Shown here piece by piece: positions 11,270-20,563 of a DNA stretch of 64,000 nt. Both the position numbers and the translations under genes were made by a program. The stretch covers positions 1-64,000 of the forward strand of contig JAGWYB010000002.1 of assembly GCA_018969585.1 (NCBI GenBank). The letters run 5' to 3'. Origin of the DNA: Actinomycetales bacterium (GTDB taxonomy: Bacteria; Actinomycetota; Actinomycetes; Nanopelagicales; Nanopelagicaceae). Positions within the stretch are counted from its first letter, which is position 1. The number at the start of each line of letters is the position of its first letter. A model generated the notes under the pieces. The model had not been told where the DNA came from, made no database searches, and saw nothing but the letters and a program-made list of their open reading frames with translations.

Positions 11270-11925
11270 AAATCGCTATAGCGGGAGCAGGAAATGCCGG
11301 TCGCGCCATCGCTAGAGAACTCATAGCCAACGGCCATCAAGTCCTTTTGATTGACAAGAATCCTAAAGCGCTAAAGATGGAGAGTGTGCCGAATGCGGAA
11401 TGGCTTCTAGCTGACGCCTGCGAGATATCAACTCTGGATAAAGCGGGGCTAGATCAATGTCAGGTAATGGTTGCCGCTACCGGCGATGACAAAGTAAATC
11501 TTGTTTCATCTCTGCTTGCTAAAACAGAGTATGGAGTTCCACGGGTTGTAGCTCGTGTAAATCATCCAAAGAATGAATGGTTATTTGATTCCTCTTGGGG
11601 GGTAGATGTTGCGGTATCAACTCCGAGAATTATCGCCGCTCTAGTTGAAGAAGCAGTAAGCGTTGGTGATGTGGTTCGACTCTTTTCGATTAAGTCCGGA
11701 GAAGCTAATCTTGTTGAGATAACGCTTCCGGATACCGCTAAGTGCATCGGCAAATCAGTTGAGGAAATTGAACTTCCGGTAGATGCGTCACTTGCCGCAA
11801 TTATTCGTGATGGCCACGTCTTAACTCCGTCACAACATGAAGTTTTTACTGCTGGCGACGAACTTATCTTTGTGGCCTCAAGTAACGCCGAAGAGTTGAT
11901 AAAAGGCTGTTTTGTAACAAATTAA
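11266..11925 (+). CDS. TrkA-family potassium uptake NAD-binding protein (CeoC-like)
   Basis: IAGAGNAGRAIARELIANGH + TrkA-C; 4-nt overlap with upstream paralogue. Confidence 0.9.
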   Translation: MKIAIAGAGNAGRAIARELIANGHQVLLIDKNPKALKMESVPNAEWLLADACEISTLDKAGLDQCQVMVAATGDDKVNLVSSLLAKTEYGVPRVVARVNHPKNEWLFDSSWGVDVAVSTPRIIAALVEEAVSVGDVVRLFSIKSGEANLVEITLPDTAKCIGKSVEEIELPVDASLAAIIRDGHVLTPSQHEVFTAGDELIFVASSNAEELIKGCFVTN

Positions 11926-12548
11926 TTCTTGGGCTTGAGCTCTTCTCTCAAAGACGGGCCAGCCTTAATCACAATCCAAGTAAGCCATGCGGCCAAGATA
12001 AAAAGTGGATATCCCATAATCAATCTAGCAGTGCCAAGAGCGTTGACGTTCTCTGAGAGATACAACGGATATTGCACGGCTAAGCGGGATGCAAAAAGTC
12101 CAACCCAAATCCATGTTGCTTTTATATAGACATTTCTTCGAGCAGGATCTTTACGCCACATTAAATTTTCACCGACCAACGGTCCTATTACCAAACCGAT
12201 GACTGGCCAACGAATTAAGTTAGATAGGCTATATGCGCAAGCATAAATTGCGTTCGTCCATAAACCAGGTAGATAGAAATCTTCAGCCTTGCCGCTTCGA
12301 TTCGAGATCCAAGCACAGATGGCTACACCAATTACACCTGAGAGGGCATGTTGAATTGTTTCACGTTTAATTAATCTTAAAATAGTAACAATCGCACTTA
12401 TAGAAAGTGCAATTAGAGCCGATTGCGATACCTCTTTTGTAACATTGAACGCCAAAAGAAAAACCAGTGCAGGTATTCCAGAATCGAATAAACCCTTTTT
12501 CCCGCCGAATGCGGCTAGGATTTTTTCTTTATCGCTCGGCGAACTCAT
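11922..12548 (-). CDS. DUF3159 family membrane protein
   Basis: Hydrophobic protein next to TrkA pair and dut, as in other actinobacteria. Confidence 0.75.
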   Translation of the reverse strand: MSSPSDKEKILAAFGGKKGLFDSGIPALVFLLAFNVTKEVSQSALIALSISAIVTILRLIKRETIQHALSGVIGVAICAWISNRSGKAEDFYLPGLWTNAIYACAYSLSNLIRWPVIGLVIGPLVGENLMWRKDPARRNVYIKATWIWVGLFASRLAVQYPLYLSENVNALGTARLIMGYPLFILAAWLTWIVIKAGPSLREELKPKN

Positions 12549-12979
12549 GATTTACCAGTCGAGCCGAAACCGCTCGCCCCTCTGGAACTTCCTGGAAGTT
12601 CCTCTAGTTCAATGAACTCCGCGTGCTCTACTTTTTGAATAACTAATTGAGCAATTCGCTCACCGCGCTTAATTCTTATCGAATTCTGTGAATCATGATT
12701 AATTAGGATTACCTGCAATTCTCCACGGTAAGCCGCATCAACCGTTCCCGGCGCGTTCACCATTCCGAGACCTTCCTTTATTGCGCGACCAGATCTTGGG
12801 TGCACAAATGCGGCAAAACCTGGAGGAAGTGCAATCGCAATTCCGGTTGGTATCAACTTTCTTTCACCGGGATTTAACTCGGCATCAATTCTGGAGTAAA
12901 TATCTGCGCCGGCATCGCCAGGCTTGGCGTAGCTCGGTAGCGGTAAATCTGGATCTAAGCGCTTAATCAAAACTTTCAT
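12545..12979 (-). CDS. dut: dUTP diphosphatase
   Basis: AKPGDAGADIYSR, HPRSGRAIKEGLGMVNAPGTVDAAYRGE, RGASGFGSTG. Confidence 0.96.
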   Translation of the reverse strand: MKVLIKRLDPDLPLPSYAKPGDAGADIYSRIDAELNPGERKLIPTGIAIALPPGFAAFVHPRSGRAIKEGLGMVNAPGTVDAAYRGELQVILINHDSQNSIRIKRGERIAQLVIQKVEHAEFIELEELPGSSRGASGFGSTGKS

Positions 12980-13548
12980 GGATTTATCTCAAGCTCAGGC
13001 GTCTTGCCATTGATACCAAAGAGCGCCTCACGAAAACCTTCTGGAGCATTATTTACAAAATGCTCCAATGGAACAGTTATGTAAATGGCAGCAGCTTCGA
13101 CCGCAATCGGCCCATCTTCAGAATCAATGCGACCTTCGGCGCGGCAATAGACCTTTCTGCCGTCTTGTCCAAATATTTCAGCTTTTATAAACAAATTTTT
13201 ACCGACTTGAACTGGTAATAGAAAGACAGTTTCAAGTTTTCCAGTAACCGCTGGTTCTCGAATTAACCACATCAATTTACCTAGCGCTTCATCAAATGCG
13301 CACGACAATAATCCACCGTGGGCTAGTCCAGGTGCACCCTGGTGATGTTCGGAAACGGTGAACTTGGCGGTTATTGTCATATCTGAACCGGCATACGCGG
13401 TGAGGTGTAGACCGGTTGGATGAGACGCACCACAACCAAAACAATCTTGATTATGTGAACCTAAAAGTGTGCCTTCTGGCGGCGCTTTGGGATGTCGCTT
13501 TGGAACCTGAGAGCCAGGAGGTGGCGTGATACTCAAACCCTTTGACAT
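12976..13548 (-). CDS. PaaI/hotdog-fold thioesterase family protein
   Basis: Hotdog motif HHQGAPGLAHGGLLSCAFDEALG. ATG at 13548 preferred; the longer track ORF would overlap the divergent DUF3093 gene. Confidence 0.85.
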   Translation of the reverse strand: MSKGLSITPPPGSQVPKRHPKAPPEGTLLGSHNQDCFGCGASHPTGLHLTAYAGSDMTITAKFTVSEHHQGAPGLAHGGLLSCAFDEALGKLMWLIREPAVTGKLETVFLLPVQVGKNLFIKAEIFGQDGRKVYCRAEGRIDSEDGPIAVEAAAIYITVPLEHFVNNAPEGFREALFGINGKTPELEINP

Positions 13549-13588
13549 AGCGCGAAGATTACCCTGAACTTGAAGTAATCTGACCGAT

Positions 13589-14014
13589 GTGAGCGAAATA
13601 ATTAGGTGGCCGATACGCATTTGGATTGCGCTATTTGCGCTCAACATTTCGATCGTCCTTGCGGTCGGAGTAGCGCTTTCGGACACAATGATTCTCGTCT
13701 TATTCTTTGGCTTAACAATCCTTACTATTTATTCTTCATTAAGAACTACATTGAGAATAGCTGTTGATCAGGATTACTTGCGGGTTGGAAAAGCAAGAAT
13801 TGAGAGAAAATACATCAGTCACACTGAATTTCTGGATGAACCTCAAATGCTCAAGGAAAGAGGAGCGCTTTTAAACCCCAAGGCCCACCTGGCGCTTCGC
13901 TTTTGGATAAAGACTGGAATCAAGGTTTACATATCTGACGAAAGAGATCCCACACCTTACTGGTTAATTAGTTCTCGTAACGGTGCAGCAACAAAGAGGT
14001 ACTTAGATATCTAA
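13589..14014 (+). CDS. DUF3093 domain protein
   Basis: Two N-terminal TM helices; conserved actinobacterial context dut/DUF3093/DUF4193. Confidence 0.75.
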   Translation: MSEIIRWPIRIWIALFALNISIVLAVGVALSDTMILVLFFGLTILTIYSSLRTTLRIAVDQDYLRVGKARIERKYISHTEFLDEPQMLKERGALLNPKAHLALRFWIKTGIKVYISDERDPTPYWLISSRNGAATKRYLDI

Positions 14015-14304
14015 GCGCAATCTTTACAAATAGCCTTGGCTCCTTCGCCTCTAGCTAATTGAGTGTGATGGTGGACCAAGAAACATCTAGAACAAGTAAA
14101 TTCGTTTTCCTGACGAGGAACCACTCGAACCGCTAACTCTTCACCAGAAAGATCTGCACCAGGTAACTCGACATTCTCAGGATCTTCTTCATCAACATCT
14201 ATCTGACCCGATTGAGCTTCTGCCCGCTTAGCTTTTAACTCTTCAATAGATTCTTCGTGGAGCTCTTCATCAGTTTTCCTAGGCGTGTCGTAATCTGTTG
14301 CCAT
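14011..14304 (-). CDS. DUF4193 domain protein (CxxC zinc-ribbon-like)
   Basis: MATDYDTPRKTDEE..., CSRCFLVHHHTQLA...CKDCA. Confidence 0.85.
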   Translation of the reverse strand: MATDYDTPRKTDEELHEESIEELKAKRAEAQSGQIDVDEEDPENVELPGADLSGEELAVRVVPRQENEFTCSRCFLVHHHTQLARGEGAKAICKDCA

Positions 14305-14406
14305 CTCTCACCACCTTTTCAGTATAGGTATTTAGAGTTCGGTACCCGGGCGGATAATGCCCAATAACCTCCTGCTATGTCCTGCCCAACCTGCGGCGTG
14401 TCGGAA

Positions 14407-15096
14407 TTATTCCCGCCGATCTTGACCCTCTTTACGTTTACGAGCTGCCTCTTTGCGCCAATTTTCGATTGCACCATGATTTCCGGAAAGTAGGACTTCA
14501 GGAACGGGTAATCCTCGCCAAGTGGCAGGCTTGGTGTAAACCGGATATTCCAATTCCCCGATTTCATTATGAGACTCTTCGAGGAGAGATTCTGGATTTC
14601 CAATTACGCCAGGTATCAATCTCGCAATCGCTTCAATCATCACGAGCGTTGCTCCCTCGCCGCCGTTTATGACGTAATCTCCGATTGAAATTTCATGTAA
14701 ACGAATTCTCGGATTAGTCCGATAAAACTCCACAACTCGTGCATCAATTCCTTCGTAACGGCCACAGGCGAAAACTAAATGATTTGAATTCGAAAGCGAT
14801 TCAGCAATTCTCTGATTAAAGACTTTTCCGGCTGGTGTTGGAAATATTAAATCTATCTCTCCTTCATTTTTCGCTAAAACGTTGTCGATTGCAGCTCCCC
14901 ACGGTTCAGGACTCATAACCATTCCTGCGCCTCCACCGTATGGAGAATCATCAACGCTGCGATGATTGCCAGTTGCAAATTCGCGTAAATCAATAGTCTC
15001 AAAACTTAACGCTTCCCTCTCAATTGCTTTACCAATTAAAGAGAGATTAAGTGGTGCAAAATACTCGGGGAATATTGTTACGGCAGTAAATTTCAT
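14407..15096 (-). CDS. trmD: tRNA (guanine-N1)-methyltransferase
   Basis: YGGGAGMVMSPEP, CGRYEGIDARV, ISIGDYVINGGEGATLVMIEA. Confidence 0.96.
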   Translation of the reverse strand: MKFTAVTIFPEYFAPLNLSLIGKAIEREALSFETIDLREFATGNHRSVDDSPYGGGAGMVMSPEPWGAAIDNVLAKNEGEIDLIFPTPAGKVFNQRIAESLSNSNHLVFACGRYEGIDARVVEFYRTNPRIRLHEISIGDYVINGGEGATLVMIEAIARLIPGVIGNPESLLEESHNEIGELEYPVYTKPATWRGLPVPEVLLSGNHGAIENWRKEAARKRKEGQDRRE

Positions 15097-15593
15097 AAGA
15101 TGCCTTCAAAATTATCAATTATCAGTTCTGATGAGTCGATATTAATTTTTGGAACGTGTTTTGTGACAAATGGGACCAAAATCTGGCCGGACTTAGTCTT
15201 TATTACCAAAGTATCGTGAGCTGGATGATCTAGCACGTCAGCTACTTCTCCAATTACTTCCCCATCTGATTTCTTGGCTTTCATCCCAACAATTTGCGAA
15301 ATATGAAATTCATTTGAGCCTGCCGAAGGTTTGGGAATTTTGACTTCAGCAAGAAGTTTTGTACCGCGTAGAGATTCAGCCGCGCTTCGATCCAATTTTC
15401 CAGTAAATGAGAGCAAGACAATTCCGTTATTCTCTCTTGATGTTTCGATAACTAATGGTCCGCGATCTGATGGGTCAGTTTCAAGTTGATTTCCAATACG
15501 AAATCGCAACTCTGGTTTATCAGTCAGTGATTCAATAGTTACTTCACCGCGTAATCCATGGGCGCGGCCGATACGACCAATGACCAGCAACAA
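15093..15593 (-). CDS. rimM: Ribosome maturation factor RimM
   Basis: IGRIGRAHGLRGEVTIE; PRC-like C-terminus; operon position. Confidence 0.95.
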   Translation of the reverse strand: MLLVIGRIGRAHGLRGEVTIESLTDKPELRFRIGNQLETDPSDRGPLVIETSRENNGIVLLSFTGKLDRSAAESLRGTKLLAEVKIPKPSAGSNEFHISQIVGMKAKKSDGEVIGEVADVLDHPAHDTLVIKTKSGQILVPFVTKHVPKINIDSSELIIDNFEGIL

Positions 15594-15833
15594 CTAGCGC
15601 GCTTCGTCGGCCTCGATCAGATCAACTCTCACGCTTTTACCTGCGAGAGCTGAGACAACCGTACGTAACGCTTTCGCAGTACGACCATTGCGACCGATTA
15701 CCTTGCCAATATCATCCGGGTGCACGCGAACTTCTAAAGTAGTACCGCGTCTGCCATCGCGTTCTGTAATCACAACTTCTTCAGGATTATCGACAATACC
15801 TTTTACAAGATGTTCTAAAGCTTCGTCAATCAT
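15594..15833 (-). CDS. khpA: KH-domain RNA-binding protein (KhpA/YlqC family)
   Basis: VHPDDIGKVIGRNGRTAKALRTVV KH motif, between rimM and rpsP. Confidence 0.9.
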   Translation of the reverse strand: MIDEALEHLVKGIVDNPEEVVITERDGRRGTTLEVRVHPDDIGKVIGRNGRTAKALRTVVSALAGKSVRVDLIEADEAR

Positions 15834-15835
15834 CT

Positions 15836-16372
15836 TTACCCTGCAGGAGTTTCTTCAGTTGCGGTGGCTTCTTCCGTAGCAGGCGCTTCTGCTTCAACAG
15901 AAACTTCAGCTGACGTTGGTTCAGCGGTTTCTGCAACAGGCTCAGTTGAGACTTCGGCAGGTGCGCTCTTCGCCGCTAATTTCTCGGCAGCACGTTTCTT
16001 CATAGTTGTTGCGCCATCTTTTGGCTCATTCATCGCAGCTTTAACAGCAGCTTCGTAAGCCGCGCGCTTCTCTGGTCGAGCCGGAATTGTTTTTAAGGTT
16101 CCCTCGCTGCCAGAAATACCTTTAAATTTCTGCCAGTCACCCGTAATCTTCAAGAGAGCAGCAACAGCTTCGGTTGGCTGTGCTCCTTGCTTTAACCAAT
16201 GTTGCGCACGGTCTGAGTCAACTTGAATCAAAGAAGGATCAGAGGCCGGTGAATACCGACCAATCTCTTCAATCTTTAATCCGTTTCTCGCTTTGCGCGA
16301 ATCGGCTACCACGATTCGATAGTGCGGAGTGCGGATCTTTCCGAGACGCACCAATCTGATCTTTACTGCCAA
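15836..16372 (-). CDS. rpsP: 30S ribosomal protein S16 with acidic Ala/Glu/Thr-rich C-terminal extension
   Basis: AVKIRLVRLGKIRTPHYRIVVADSR; TTG start preceded by AAGGAG (exact start +/-1 nt uncertain). Confidence 0.93.
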   Translation of the reverse strand: MAVKIRLVRLGKIRTPHYRIVVADSRKARNGLKIEEIGRYSPASDPSLIQVDSDRAQHWLKQGAQPTEAVAALLKITGDWQKFKGISGSEGTLKTIPARPEKRAAYEAAVKAAMNEPKDGATTMKKRAAEKLAAKSAPAEVSTEPVAETAEPTSAEVSVEAEAPATEEATATEETPAG

Positions 16373-16527
16373 AGCTTGCTCCTTATTAGTTTCGTCCAAT
16401 GATCGCGCCAAGAGTGGGATGCCAAGGCGATATCGCTCGAACTTTTTGGTTGCCGGTCAAGAGGTAGAGGGCCCTTGAACAGGAGCCTTATCCTGCCATG
16501 TGGCTTGCGAAATCCCAATTTCTTAGG

Positions 16528-17946
16528 CTAACGGCTCTCCTCCTGAGCGCGTTTGGCTGGATTCCCGGAACGAGATTTCTTTTTCGGGGGCACGGGTCTA
16601 GCAATCTGTGGCGCCATCGGCAAACCACCCCCGCCATTTTTCATCTGCTTCATCATCTTGGCTGCCGCGTCGAAGCGATCAACCAAATTATTTACCTCAG
16701 TTACGGTGCGACCACTTCCATTGGCAATTCGAACTCTTCGCGATCCATTGAGTATTTTTGGTTCTCTACGCTCTTGCGGAGTCATACTCTGCACTATTGC
16801 CTTGGTGCGAACCAGTTCGTTATCGTCGATAGCAGCCAATTGTTTTTTCATGGAGGCGCTATTTGCACCTGGGAGAAGTCCTAAAACTTTGGACATTGAA
16901 CCCATTTTCTGCATAGCCTGAATCTGTTCCAGAAAGTCTTCTAATGTGAAGCTCTGTCCAGAAAGAAACTTATCTTCCAACCTCTTGGCGGTATCCGTAT
17001 CAACAACTCGTTTAGCTTGTTCCGCCAGCGTTTGAATATCGCCCAATCCGAGAATACGAGATGCCATGCGTTCTGGATAGAAATAGTCAAAATCGCTAGT
17101 TTTCTCGCCGTTTGAGATGAAAAGAATTGGCTTCTTTGTTTCCTCGGTGATGGAGAGCGCAGCGCCTCCCTTGGCATCTCCATCCATCTTGGTGATAACT
17201 ATGGCGTCGAAATTAACTCCTTGATTAAATGCTTGTGCTGTTCTAATGGCATCCTGGCCAATCATGGCGTCGACAACAAAAAGAATTTCGTCAGGCTTTA
17301 CAACATCTCTAATGGAGCGAATTTGTTCCATCATCTCTTCATCAACGCCTAATCGTCCTGCAGTATCGATAATGACAACATTGTGAAATTTAGCCTTAGC
17401 GAGCGCAACGCCCTCTCTTGCAACTTCAACGGGGTCTCCAACTCCGTTGCCTGGTTGTGGTGCAAAAATAGGAATATCAATTCCATTTGCGATAACAGAG
17501 AGCTGATTGACTGCATTAGGTCGTTGTAAGTCGGCTGCGACCAAAAGTGGTGTGTTGCCGGATTCCTTTAAGAAGTTTGAGAGCTTTCCAGCGAGCGTGG
17601 TCTTTCCTGATCCCTGCAATCCAGCGAGCATGATTATCGTCGGTGGATTCTTTGCAAATTTCAAACGGCGACCGGCTCCGCCGAGAATTCTGACGAGCTC
17701 GCGCTGAACGATCGAGTAGATCTCTTGGGAGGGATTTGTGCTCAGTTTGATGGAGTCTAAATTTGCACTTGCCTCAAGTTGAATTCGTTCAACAAACTTA
17801 TCTGCGACGGTCCGGGCAACATCAGAATCAATTAAAGCGTTCCGTATTTCGTCACAAACTACAGAGATTTCTCCCTCTCCGATCCGCCCCCTGCCTCGCA
17901 GAGTTGCGAAAGCAGATTGGAACTTCTCGGAGAGAGATTCGAACAT
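16528..17946 (-). CDS. ffh: Signal recognition particle GTPase
   Basis: GLQGSGKTTLAGKLS, DTAGRLGVDEEMM, TKMDGDAKGG, Met-rich M domain. Confidence 0.96.
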   Translation of the reverse strand: MFESLSEKFQSAFATLRGRGRIGEGEISVVCDEIRNALIDSDVARTVADKFVERIQLEASANLDSIKLSTNPSQEIYSIVQRELVRILGGAGRRLKFAKNPPTIIMLAGLQGSGKTTLAGKLSNFLKESGNTPLLVAADLQRPNAVNQLSVIANGIDIPIFAPQPGNGVGDPVEVAREGVALAKAKFHNVVIIDTAGRLGVDEEMMEQIRSIRDVVKPDEILFVVDAMIGQDAIRTAQAFNQGVNFDAIVITKMDGDAKGGAALSITEETKKPILFISNGEKTSDFDYFYPERMASRILGLGDIQTLAEQAKRVVDTDTAKRLEDKFLSGQSFTLEDFLEQIQAMQKMGSMSKVLGLLPGANSASMKKQLAAIDDNELVRTKAIVQSMTPQERREPKILNGSRRVRIANGSGRTVTEVNNLVDRFDAAAKMMKQMKNGGGGLPMAPQIARPVPPKKKSRSGNPAKRAQEESR

Positions 17947-17958
17947 GAAACGAGCCTA

Positions 17959-18297
17959 CTAAATCGCGGCGTTACCTCTTTCGCCAGTTCTGACTCTGAC
18001 GACCTCTTCTACCGCCGTGATCCAAATCTTGCCGTCGCCAATCGCCCCTGTAGAAGCGCTCTTAACGATTTCATCAACAATTTTCGAGACTTCGGTTTCA
18101 GTTGCCAGAATTTCAAAACGCAATTTTGGCAGCAGATCAATGGGGTATTCGGCTCCTCGATAGACCTCCACGTGACCACCTTGTCGTCCCACGCCAGAGA
18201 CTTCAGAGACTGTTATGCCTCGAACTCCAATATTGCGAAGCGCGCTCTTTACATCATCTAGTTTCTGTGGCTTGATAATTGCGGTTATCAATTTCAT
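17959..18297 (-). CDS. glnB: Nitrogen regulatory protein P-II
   Basis: MKLITAIIKPQKLDDVK..., T-loop with Y51 (EVYRGAEYPIDLLPK), C-terminal GDGKIWITAVEEVVRVRTGERG. Confidence 0.95.
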   Translation of the reverse strand: MKLITAIIKPQKLDDVKSALRNIGVRGITVSEVSGVGRQGGHVEVYRGAEYPIDLLPKLRFEILATETEVSKIVDEIVKSASTGAIGDGKIWITAVEEVVRVRTGERGNAAI

Positions 18298-18299
18298 AT

Positions 18300-19598
18300 C
18301 TACCGACCTCCCTTAAGAATTCCACCCATTTCATAGGCGCTCTCAGCATGCTCGCTAAGGTCAACGCCCGACAATTCTTTATCGCTTTCAACTCGGAAAC
18401 CAATCGTCTTTTCGATAAGAAGTCCGATAATTAAAGTTGCGAAGAAGCTATATGCCATAACGATTACAACTCCGAGGGCTTGTTTTGCTAATAACGTTGT
18501 CCCTCCGCCGTAGAAAATACCGTCAAGGCCAAGGCTATTAACCGCACTACTTCCGAAGAATCCAATGGCCAAACTTCCGATAATTCCACCAACTAGATGG
18601 ACTCCCACGACATCAAGGGAATCGTCATAACCCAATCGATATTTCAAGCCGACTGCTAGAGCGCAGAGCGCACCCGCAATTAGTCCGATTACTACCGCAG
18701 CCCAAGGCGCAACGTATGCGCAAGCCGGAGTGATTGCGACGAGTCCAGCTACAACTCCAGATGCGGCTCCTAGAGATGTGAAATGTCCATCCCGAATCTT
18801 CTCTACAAGAATCCATCCAAGTAAAGCACCAGCAGTTGCAACTTGAGTGTTGATGAAAGCAAGTCCGGCAATGGCATTTGCACCTAGCGAAGAGCCTGCA
18901 TTAAATCCAAACCAACCGAACCAGAGAAGTGCAGCTCCGAGAAGTACTAATGGTAAAGAATGTGGACGCATCGGACTTCGTTGCCATCCAATTCTTCGAC
19001 CAAGAATTATTGCGAGCGCAAGAGCCGCGGCGCCGGCGTTGATATGAACTGCCGTTCCACCGGCAAAGTCTTGAACTCCACGACCTGCTAGGAAGCCAAC
19101 ACCGGTTACGTCATCTCCAACTTTGTTTCCAAAAGCGAAGACCCAGTGCGCTACTGGGAAATAAACGACAGTTACCCAGATTGCGACAAAGATTGCCCAT
19201 GAGAAAAACTTGGCGCGATCTGCAATCGCACCCGATATCAGCGCCGGAGTAATGATTGCGAACATCAATTGGAAAGCGGCAAAGGCCAACATCGGAATCG
19301 GATAAATCCCGCCATTATTTGCTAATTCATTAACCAGATCACCGAGACCCGAGAGCGAGAATGATCCATACCGGGGCGAGTTCGCCTCGTAGCCAAAAGC
19401 TAATTTGAATCCATAAATGACCCATAGGACGCTGACAATTCCTATTGAGATAAGTGACATCATCATCATGTTTAGTACGCTCTTTGAGCGGACCATTCCG
19501 CCATAAAAGAGAGCTAAGCCGGGCGTCATTAAAAGGACAAGCGCCGAACTCGCCAATACCCATGCGGTATCGCCCGCACTTATTACAACTTCACTCAT
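18300..19598 (-). CDS. amt: Ammonium transporter
   Basis: DTAWVLASSALVLLMTPGLALFYGGMVR; FAGGTAVHINAGAAAL. Confidence 0.96.
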   Translation of the reverse strand: MSEVVISAGDTAWVLASSALVLLMTPGLALFYGGMVRSKSVLNMMMMSLISIGIVSVLWVIYGFKLAFGYEANSPRYGSFSLSGLGDLVNELANNGGIYPIPMLAFAAFQLMFAIITPALISGAIADRAKFFSWAIFVAIWVTVVYFPVAHWVFAFGNKVGDDVTGVGFLAGRGVQDFAGGTAVHINAGAAALALAIILGRRIGWQRSPMRPHSLPLVLLGAALLWFGWFGFNAGSSLGANAIAGLAFINTQVATAGALLGWILVEKIRDGHFTSLGAASGVVAGLVAITPACAYVAPWAAVVIGLIAGALCALAVGLKYRLGYDDSLDVVGVHLVGGIIGSLAIGFFGSSAVNSLGLDGIFYGGGTTLLAKQALGVVIVMAYSFFATLIIGLLIEKTIGFRVESDKELSGVDLSEHAESAYEMGGILKGGR

Positions 19599-19724
19599 TG
19601 AAAACTCCTAGACCTAGAAGGTTTTTTAGCCCGAGGGCCGATCCACTCGACATTGAGCCACTCGCCATTGAGTAGACGTAGTCTCAGGAGGCAGGGTTAC
19701 GTCTAATCGCGCCGACGGTTACGG

Positions 19725-20561
19725 CTATGTAAAAAGATTTCGAAGGTAGCGGTCCGGATCAAATTCCGAGATATCAGCTACGCCTTCTCCAAAACCAAAC
19801 AATTTGACCGGTACCTGGAGATCGCGCTCGACCGCTAGGGCAATTCCCCCTCCGGCTGAGCCATCGAGTTTTGTGACCACAATTCCTGAAATGCCGATCG
19901 CCTCATGGAAAACTTTCGCCTGTTCAATTCCATTTTGGCCAGTAGTTCCGTCCAAAATAAAAAGTTTTTCATCAATGGGTGAAACTTTCGATACGACTCT
20001 TTCGATTTTTCCTAATTCTTGCATTAGATTTTCTTTATTGTGCAATCTTCCTGCAGTATCAATGATTAGCACATCACTTCCATTTTCAATTGCTTTCTCA
20101 GCAGCGCTAAAAGCTACTGATGCAGGGTCTGCATTCTCTTTACCCACAATTATTGGTACACCAATCCTCGTTGCCCAAGTCGTTAGTTGATCGACTGCGG
20201 CAGCCCTAAACGTGTCGCAAGCGGCTAGAGTTACTGTTTTGCCTGAGAGTTTAAGTTTATTTGCAATCTTTGCCACCGTAGTTGTCTTTCCCGTTCCATT
20301 TACACCCGCAATTAAGAATGTCGTCAATCTTTCGGGATGAGACGCGAGATTTCGTGGAGCTTTAGATAACGATTCGATAATTGAATCAATAACCCGCTCC
20401 TGTAAATTCGAACCATCTGATTTCTTGGCAACCTCTAATATTTGTTCTGCATATGAGCGACCAAAATCTGCATCAATTAGTAGCTCACTAAAGTTAACTA
20501 ATTCTTCTGGAGTTATCTTGGTGCGATTGAATTTAGCGAAAAAATCGCCGAGCCTTCCCAT
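19725..20561 (-). CDS. ftsY: SRP receptor GTPase FtsY (short NG-domain form)
   Basis: AGVNGTGKTTTVAKIANKLK, DTFRAAAVDQL, DTAGRLHNKENLM, TKLDGSAGGG. Confidence 0.94.
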   Translation of the reverse strand: MGRLGDFFAKFNRTKITPEELVNFSELLIDADFGRSYAEQILEVAKKSDGSNLQERVIDSIIESLSKAPRNLASHPERLTTFLIAGVNGTGKTTTVAKIANKLKLSGKTVTLAACDTFRAAAVDQLTTWATRIGVPIIVGKENADPASVAFSAAEKAIENGSDVLIIDTAGRLHNKENLMQELGKIERVVSKVSPIDEKLFILDGTTGQNGIEQAKVFHEAIGISGIVVTKLDGSAGGGIALAVERDLQVPVKLFGFGEGVADISEFDPDRYLRNLFT

Positions 20562-20563
20562 TT

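Noticed and set aside
14319-14603. 94-aa minus-strand ORF overlapping trmD
   Set aside because: Out of frame with the well-supported trmD gene; no recognisable features.
16427-16436. GCGATATCGC palindrome between ffh and rpsP
   Set aside because: Short perfect palindrome (10 bp) but no supporting promoter context; could be chance.
16498-16921. Two plus-strand ORFs antisense to ffh
   Set aside because: Antisense shadow ORFs of the conserved ffh M domain.
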